This document shows positions 58,860-64,000 of a DNA stretch of 64,000 bases, in pieces. The stretch spans positions 1 to 64,000 of the forward strand of contig NZ_LOWB01000072.1 of assembly GCF_001522865.1 (NCBI RefSeq). The letters are read 5' to 3'. Position 1 is the stretch's first letter. Each line of letters starts with the position of its first letter. The stretch comes from Burkholderia sp. TSV86 (lineage in GTDB: Bacteria > Pseudomonadota > Gammaproteobacteria > Burkholderiales > Burkholderiaceae). Position numbers and translations under genes: made by a program. Below the pieces are notes generated by a model, which worked only from the letters and a program-made list of their open reading frames with translations, was not told the DNA's origin and made no database searches.

Positions 58860-61634
58860 ATGCCTGAAGAACGAAATCTGGAAGGTAAGACCCTGCTATT
58901 GGTTGACGGTTCGAGCTATCTGTATCGGGCTTACCACGCGTTGCCTGATCTGCGTGGCCCCGGCGGGGAGCCGACCGGAGCGCTCTATGGAATCATCAAT
59001 ATGCTGCGCCGTATGCGCAAGGAAGTTAGCGCAGAGTATAGCGCGTGCGTGTTCGATGCAAAGGGCAAAACTTTCAGAGACGATCTGTATGCCGAATACA
59101 AGGCGCATCGGCCGTCGATGCCGCCTGATCTCGCGCTGCAGATCGAGCCGATCCATGCGGCCGTGCGCGCGCTCGGCTGGCCGCTTCTGATGATCGAGGG
59201 CGTCGAGGCCGACGACGTGATCGGCACGCTCGCGACGCTGGCGCAGGCGCGCGGGATGAACGTGATTGTGTCGACGGGCGATAAAGATCTGGCGCAACTC
59301 GTCACCGAGCGTGTCTCGCTGATCAACACGATGACGAACGAGGCGCTCGATCGCGACGGCGTGCTCGCGAAATTCGGCGTGCCGCCGGAGCGGATCGTCG
59401 ATTATCTGACGCTTGTCGGCGATACCGTCGACAACGTCCCCGGTGTCGAGAAATGTGGGCCGAAGACAGCCGTCAAATGGCTCACGCAATACGGCTCGCT
59501 CGACGGCGTCGTCGAGCATGCGCACGAGATCAAGGGCGTGGTCGGCGACAATCTGCGCCGCGCGCTCGATTTTCTGCCGCTCGCTCGCCGGCTCGTGACG
59601 GTCGAAACCGCGTGCGATTTGCAGCCGCATGTCGAATCGATCGGCGCATCGCTTGCGACGGGCAGCGAAAGCGTCGAGGCGTTGCGCGAGATTTTCTCTG
59701 CCTACGGCTTCAAGACCTGGCTGCGCGAGCTCGACAGCGTGGCCGCCGCGAACGGCGCCTTGGGCGAAACCGTCGGCGATGCGGCCGGTGCGCCGGGCGG
59801 GACCACCGCGCCGCTGCTGCCTGCCGCCGAGCGTCATTACGACACGGTGCAGACGTGGGAGCAATTCGACGCGTGGCTCGCGAAGATCGACGCGGCCGAG
59901 CTGACGGCGTTCGATACCGAGACGACTTCGCTTGACCCGATGCGCGCGCAATTGGTGGGCGTATCGCTGTCGGTCGAGCCTGGCTATGCCGCCTATATTC
60001 CGCTCGCGCATCGCGGGCCGGACCTGCCGGCGCAGTTGCCGCGCGACGAGGTGATCGCGAAGCTCAAACCGTGGCTTGAAGACTCGGGTAAGAAGAAGCT
60101 CGGCCAGCATCTGAAATACGATGCACAAGTGCTCGTGAACTATGGGATCGCGTTGAACGGCATCGAGCACGATACGCTGCTCGAATCTTACGTGCTCGAA
60201 TCGCATCGCTCGCACGACATGGACAGCCTCGCGCTGCGCCATCTCGGCGTGAAGACGATCAAGTACGAGGAGGTCGCGGGCAAGGGCGCGCAGCAGATCG
60301 GCTTCGACGAAGTGCCGCTCGACAAGGCAGCCGAATACGCGGCCGAGGATGCGGACATCACGCTGCAGTTGCATCACGTGCTGTATCCGCAGGTCGCGCG
60401 CGATGCGGGGCTGCTGTCCGTCTATCGAGACATCGAGTTGCCGGTATCGTTCGTGCTGCGCAGGATGGAACGTACCGGCGTGCTGATCGATGCCGAGCGG
60501 CTCAATCGGCAAAGCGCCGAGATCGCGGCGCGGCTGATCGAACTCGAACAGCAGGCATACGTGCTGGCGGGCGGCGAATTTAATCTCGGCTCGCCTAAAC
60601 AAATCGGGCAGATCTTCTTCGAGCGGCTGCAACTGCCCGTCGTCAAGAAGACGCCGAGCGGCGCGCCGTCGACCGACGAAGAGGTGCTGCAAAAGCTCGC
60701 AGAGGATTATCCGCTGCCGAAGCTGCTGCTCGAGCATCGCGGTCTGTCGAAGCTGAAGTCGACCTACACTGACAAGCTGCCGCGGATGGTCAATCCGGAT
60801 ACGGGGCGCGTGCATACCAACTATGCGCAAGCTGTCGCGGTGACGGGGCGGCTCGCATCGAACGATCCGAATCTGCAGAACATTCCGGTGCGCACGCCTG
60901 AAGGGCGGCGTATTCGTGAGGCGTTCATCGCGTCGCCGGGCTGCAAGATCGTGTCGGCCGATTATTCGCAGATCGAATTGCGGATTATGGCGCATATTTC
61001 GGAAGACGAAGCGCTACTGCGTGCGTTCGCGCAAGGCGACGACATCCATCGCGCAACCGCGGCCGAGGTATTTGGTGTGACGCCGCTCGAAGTCAGTGCC
61101 GATCAGCGGCGCATCGCCAAGGTGATCAACTTCGGCCTGATCTACGGGATGAGCGCGTTCGGTCTGGCGTCGAACCTCGGCATCACGCGCGACGCGGCGA
61201 AGCTTTACATCGACCGCTATTTCCTCCGTTACCCCGGCGTTGCCCGCTATATGGAACAAACGCGCGCGCGCGCGAAGGAGAAGGGCTACGTCGAAACCGT
61301 GTTCGGCCGCCGGCTGTGGTTGCCCGAGATCAACGGCGGCAACGGTCCGCGCCGTCAGGCGGCGGAGCGCGCGGCGATCAATGCGCCGATGCAGGGCACC
61401 GCGGCGGACCTGATCAAGCTGTCGATGATCGCGGTCGACGATTGGCTCGAACGCGGCGGCTTCGGCGCACGGATGATCATGCAGGTGCACGACGAACTGG
61501 TGCTCGAGGTGCCGGACGCGGAACTGGCCATGGTGCGTGAAAAGCTCCCCGAGATGATGTGCGGCGTCGCGAAGCTGAAGGTTCCGCTCGTCGCGGAGGT
61601 GGGCGTTGGCGAGAACTGGGAAGAGGCACATTGA
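58860..61634 (+). CDS. polA: DNA polymerase I
   Basis: 924-aa three-domain polymerase. The 5'-3' exonuclease (about 8-290) has LLVDGSSYLYRAYHALP, EADDVIGTLA and GDKDLAQLV and the LVGDTVDNVPGVEKCGPKTA helix-hairpin-helix. The 3'-5' exonuclease (about 325-515) keeps its DEDDy residues (FDTETTSLDPMRAQLVG, HDTLLESYVLESHRSHDM, YAAEDADITLQLH). The polymerase (about 530-924) has motif A SADYSQIELR, the O-helix RRIAKVINFGLIYGMSAFG and motif C MQVHDELVLEV. All three activities should be intact. Start at the ATG at 58860, one base from the divergent LOG start. Confidence 0.97.
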   Translation: MPEERNLEGKTLLLVDGSSYLYRAYHALPDLRGPGGEPTGALYGIINMLRRMRKEVSAEYSACVFDAKGKTFRDDLYAEYKAHRPSMPPDLALQIEPIHAAVRALGWPLLMIEGVEADDVIGTLATLAQARGMNVIVSTGDKDLAQLVTERVSLINTMTNEALDRDGVLAKFGVPPERIVDYLTLVGDTVDNVPGVEKCGPKTAVKWLTQYGSLDGVVEHAHEIKGVVGDNLRRALDFLPLARRLVTVETACDLQPHVESIGASLATGSESVEALREIFSAYGFKTWLRELDSVAAANGALGETVGDAAGAPGGTTAPLLPAAERHYDTVQTWEQFDAWLAKIDAAELTAFDTETTSLDPMRAQLVGVSLSVEPGYAAYIPLAHRGPDLPAQLPRDEVIAKLKPWLEDSGKKKLGQHLKYDAQVLVNYGIALNGIEHDTLLESYVLESHRSHDMDSLALRHLGVKTIKYEEVAGKGAQQIGFDEVPLDKAAEYAAEDADITLQLHHVLYPQVARDAGLLSVYRDIELPVSFVLRRMERTGVLIDAERLNRQSAEIAARLIELEQQAYVLAGGEFNLGSPKQIGQIFFERLQLPVVKKTPSGAPSTDEEVLQKLAEDYPLPKLLLEHRGLSKLKSTYTDKLPRMVNPDTGRVHTNYAQAVAVTGRLASNDPNLQNIPVRTPEGRRIREAFIASPGCKIVSADYSQIELRIMAHISEDEALLRAFAQGDDIHRATAAEVFGVTPLEVSADQRRIAKVINFGLIYGMSAFGLASNLGITRDAAKLYIDRYFLRYPGVARYMEQTRARAKEKGYVETVFGRRLWLPEINGGNGPRRQAAERAAINAPMQGTAADLIKLSMIAVDDWLERGGFGARMIMQVHDELVLEVPDAELAMVREKLPEMMCGVAKLKVPLVAEVGVGENWEEAH

Positions 61635-61817
61635 CGCACATCCTTGATGCCGTCGTGCGAACTCTTGGAAAATGCCGGCTGGCTATGCCGCGTGCGATCG
61701 CGATCCGGCGCATGGCACAGCGCGTTTTGCGCGACGCAGTCAGGCGAACCGGTTACGATGTGGCGTGACTGCGGATTGTGGCGATCGCGAGCGGTATCAA
61801 ATCGTAAGGGACACTGA

Positions 61818-63164
61818 ATGCATCGTTTCATCATCGTCGGCGGAGGCGCGGGCGGGCTCGAATTGGCGACTCGTCTCGGCGATCGCTATGGCGCGCGCGG
61901 CAATCGCCCGGCGCGTGCGCTCATCACGCTCGTCGATCGTTATCCGACTCATATCTGGAAGCCGCTGCTGCACGAGGTCGCGGCGGGCAGCATGGACCCA
62001 TTTACGCAGGAACTCGAATACGCGGCGCAGGCGCGCTGGCATGGTTTCGAGTTTCATCAAGGGGAATTGACCGCGCTCGATCGCGCGGCGCGGCGTATCA
62101 CGCTCGCGCCAGTGGCGGATACGGACGGCGCCGAGCTATTGCCTCAGCGCGAGCTGGAATACGACACGCTGATCGTCGCGATCGGCAGCACCACGCACTA
62201 TTTCGGCGTGCAAGGCGCGCAAGAGCATTCGATCGCGCTCGACACCGTCGCCGAGGCGGAGCGATTCCGCAAGCGCCTGATTGCGGCGTGCATACGCGCC
62301 GAGCATCAGCAGCCCGACGCTGCCGGGCCGCGCGTCGATGCGTCGGGCCGTGCCGAGCCGCGCATCCAGGTTGCAATCGTCGGGGGCGGCGCGACAGGCG
62401 TGGAGCTGTCCGCGGAACTGCGCAATACCGCGCAGGTATTGTCGGCATACGGGCTGCACAAGCTCGATCCGCGTCACGACGTCGGCATCGTGCTGATCGA
62501 GTCCGGCCCGCGCATTCTGCCCGCGCTGCAAGAACGTGTGTCGACGGCCACCGCGGAGCTGCTCGACAAGCTCGGCGTGCGGCTGATGCTCGGCGAGCGT
62601 GTGACTGAGGTGGCGCAGGGTGTCGTGCGCACGGCGAGCGGCAAGAGTGTGCGAGCGGATCTGACTGTCTGGGCGGCCGGCATCAAAGCGCCGGCCGTGC
62701 TTGCCCAGCTCGACGGGCTCGAAGTGAACAAGCTGGGCCAACTGATCGTGCGTCCCACGCTGCAGACCGAAACCGATCCGAATATATTTGCGCTCGGCGA
62801 TTGCGCAGGTTGCGCATGGACCGGCCATGACCGCAATGTGCCGCCGCGCGCGCAGGCCGCGCATCAGCAGGCGAGTTTTCTGTTGCGGGCGCTCGCGTGC
62901 CGGCTCGAAGGGCGGCCGTTGCCGGCATTTTCCTATCGCGATTTCGGCTCGCTCGTGTCGCTCGGCCATTTCAGCGCGGTTGGCAATCTGATGGGCGGGC
63001 TGATTGGCGGCAACATGCTGATCGAAGGGCTCTTTGCGCGCTTCATGTATATGTCGCTGTACCGGCTGCATATCGCGGCGCTGCATGGCTATCCGCGGAT
63101 GGTGCTCGATACGGTCGCGCATTGGTTGCGGCGCTCGACGCTGCCGCGCGTGAAGCTGCACTGA
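61818..63164 (+). CDS. Type II NADH dehydrogenase / NAD(P)-FAD oxidoreductase
   Basis: 448-aa flavoprotein of the NDH-2 family: oxidises NADH and reduces quinone without proton pumping. FAD-binding HRFIIVGGGAGGLELATRLG at the N-terminus (about residues 2-21), NAD-binding VAIVGGGATGVELSAEL (about 191-207), and the C-terminal FAD motif IFALGDCAGC (about 324). The family TGW/AP segment DLTVWAAGIKAP is present, and the C-terminal region (NMLIEGLFARFMYMSLYRLH) is amphipathic and should attach it to the membrane. Monocistronic, about 180 bp after polA. Confidence 0.94.
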   Translation: MHRFIIVGGGAGGLELATRLGDRYGARGNRPARALITLVDRYPTHIWKPLLHEVAAGSMDPFTQELEYAAQARWHGFEFHQGELTALDRAARRITLAPVADTDGAELLPQRELEYDTLIVAIGSTTHYFGVQGAQEHSIALDTVAEAERFRKRLIAACIRAEHQQPDAAGPRVDASGRAEPRIQVAIVGGGATGVELSAELRNTAQVLSAYGLHKLDPRHDVGIVLIESGPRILPALQERVSTATAELLDKLGVRLMLGERVTEVAQGVVRTASGKSVRADLTVWAAGIKAPAVLAQLDGLEVNKLGQLIVRPTLQTETDPNIFALGDCAGCAWTGHDRNVPPRAQAAHQQASFLLRALACRLEGRPLPAFSYRDFGSLVSLGHFSAVGNLMGGLIGGNMLIEGLFARFMYMSLYRLHIAALHGYPRMVLDTVAHWLRRSTLPRVKLH

Positions 63165-63353
63165 CGGCCGTTTTTTGCCGAACCAAAGGTTGACGCATCC
63201 CCGTGTTGTTCGGCATTGTGTGCGAGTCCCGCTTCTGCGGGGCGCAGCGCGATGCGTGCCGCGGTGATGCAGCGCATTGCGCTGCCCGGTTCGAATGCCT
63301 TCCCCGACGTCTGTGCGTCGCGGCGGCGGGAGGCAGACTAGAGGAGCGCATCG

Positions 63354-64000
63354 ATGTTGAAATCCGAAGTCGACAGCCTGGTTCCACACATTCCGTTCGA
63401 TCGCCGCAAGTTCGTCAAGACAGTGCTTGGCGGCACATTCGCGGCGGCGGTGCTGCCGGTGTCGGCGCAAACCATCATCACCGACAGCGCCGGCCTCGAT
63501 GCCGGCACCGTCGAAATCCGCTCGGGCGACGCAAGAATTCCTGCCTACCGCGCTCAGCCTGCTGGCAAGCGCAACCTGCCCGTGATCGTCGTGATTCATG
63601 AAATCTTCGGCGTGCACGCGCATATTGCCGACATTTGCAGACGTTTCGCGAAGCTCGGCTATCTGGCGATTGCGCCGAATCTGTATGCCCGGCAAGGGGA
63701 GCCGTCGAAGTATCCGTCGATTCAGGCGCTGGTGGACGAAGTGGTTCGTAAGGTGCCGGACCGTCAGGTCAGCGAGGACCTCGATGCGACTGTCGTGTGG
63801 GCGGGCAAGAGCGGCGGCGATCTCACACGGCTCGGTGTGACGGGCTTTTGCTGGGGCGGCCGGCAGGCGTGGCTGTTTGCCGAACATAACCCGCGCGTGC
63901 GTGCGGCGGTCGCGTGGTATGGCAAAGTGATCGGCGAGACGAACGAGATGACGCCATTCAATCCGGTCGATCGCGCGGCGCAGTTGAAGGCGCCGGTGCT
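63354..64000 (+). CDS. Dienelactone hydrolase family protein (incomplete at window edge)
   Basis: At least 215 aa, cut by the window end. An AGAGGAG ribosome-binding site precedes the ATG. A Tat signal, RRKFVKTVLGG near residues 17-27 with an AQT-type cleavage site, points to export. The hydrolase core shows VIVVIHEIFGVHAHI (the Glu-containing strand) and the nucleophile motif GVTGFCWGGRQ with Cys. The Asp and His of the triad should lie beyond the window. Secreted DLH relatives of this type are usual in proteobacteria. Confidence 0.9.
   Translation, partial: MLKSEVDSLVPHIPFDRRKFVKTVLGGTFAAAVLPVSAQTIITDSAGLDAGTVEIRSGDARIPAYRAQPAGKRNLPVIVVIHEIFGVHAHIADICRRFAKLGYLAIAPNLYARQGEPSKYPSIQALVDEVVRKVPDRQVSEDLDATVVWAGKSGGDLTRLGVTGFCWGGRQAWLFAEHNPRVRAAVAWYGKVIGETNEMTPFNPVDRAAQLKAPV

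Noticed and set aside
58896..60995. 699-codon antisense frame across polA
   Set aside because: Arg/Leu/His-rich shadow of a GC-rich gene; polA is unquestionably the coding strand.
62136..63887. 583-codon antisense frame across the NADH dehydrogenase and hydrolase genes
   Set aside because: It spans two good plus-strand genes and has no family motif.
1..64000. tRNA, rRNA, riboswitch or prophage
   Set aside because: I saw no cloverleaf, rRNA segment, recognisable riboswitch consensus or phage structural gene.

Overview
The window is a chromosome segment from a member of the Burkholderiaceae. The evidence is a cepacian-type (bce) exopolysaccharide cluster, BPSS1780-type and DUF3563 proteins, the thrB/polA neighbourhood, and GC-rich codon use. 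GC is moderate for a Burkholderia, several genes are visibly decaying, and one islet gene sits behind a textbook HrpB-type (hrpII) promoter. That mix fits a host-associated lineage such as endofungal Mycetohabitans or a relative. This placement is inference; no 16S or other marker is present.

Layout. 1-11.1 kb: a ZnuD-type TonB receptor behind a Zur-like palindrome, an AI-2E family permease, a SYLF lipoprotein, a DUF883 protein, an ExeM-type secreted nuclease, two YciI/DGPF proteins followed by an ECF42-type sigma factor, and a Tat lipoprotein amidase. 11.5-13.1 kb: an intact rubrerythrin followed by the wreckage of its usual partners (an Fe-S oxidoreductase and DUF3501). 13.1-28.7 kb: exopolysaccharide region, with a transposase-derived HTH protein, a wrecked manC/bceA, then co-directional bceB, bceC, bceE, bceF, bceG, bceH, bceI, bceJ and bceK homologues. 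The phosphatase gene bceD is missing and no flippase is present. 28.9-42.4 kb: AraC and LysR regulators, an FKBP isomerase, a PF10118 hydrolase, a Xre/RES toxin-antitoxin pair, a phosphatase, an Amidase_3 enzyme, a TreZ-like protein that has lost its catalytic residues, a ThiE-like protein, a CorC/HlyC protein, a degenerate histidine kinase, an EamA exporter and a tautomerase. 42.7-50.7 kb: a CHAD protein with an in-frame 9-bp repeat, molybdate regulation and uptake (modE, modABC with a ModE-box-like site), a PAP2 phosphatase next to an 8-bp tandem repeat, a PHB-depolymerase-type esterase and DUF3563. 50.8-64 kb: ohr/ohrR with palindromic operators, the BPSS1780 protein, thrB, DUF2782, amn, a low-GC islet, a LOG-family protein divergent from polA, a type II NADH dehydrogenase, and a truncated dienelactone hydrolase.

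The most interesting item is the islet at 55.95-58.1 kb. A TTCG-N16-TTCG box followed 31 bp later by TAACTT (the HrpB-dependent promoter architecture of Ralstonia and relatives) precedes a low-GC 419-residue protein that I cannot assign to a named family. The protein carries a GHG motif and, 45 residues later, a CHSAEG motif, in the arrangement seen in clan CD cysteine proteases such as the MARTX CPD (C80). I read it as a candidate undescribed type III effector with protease-like architecture.
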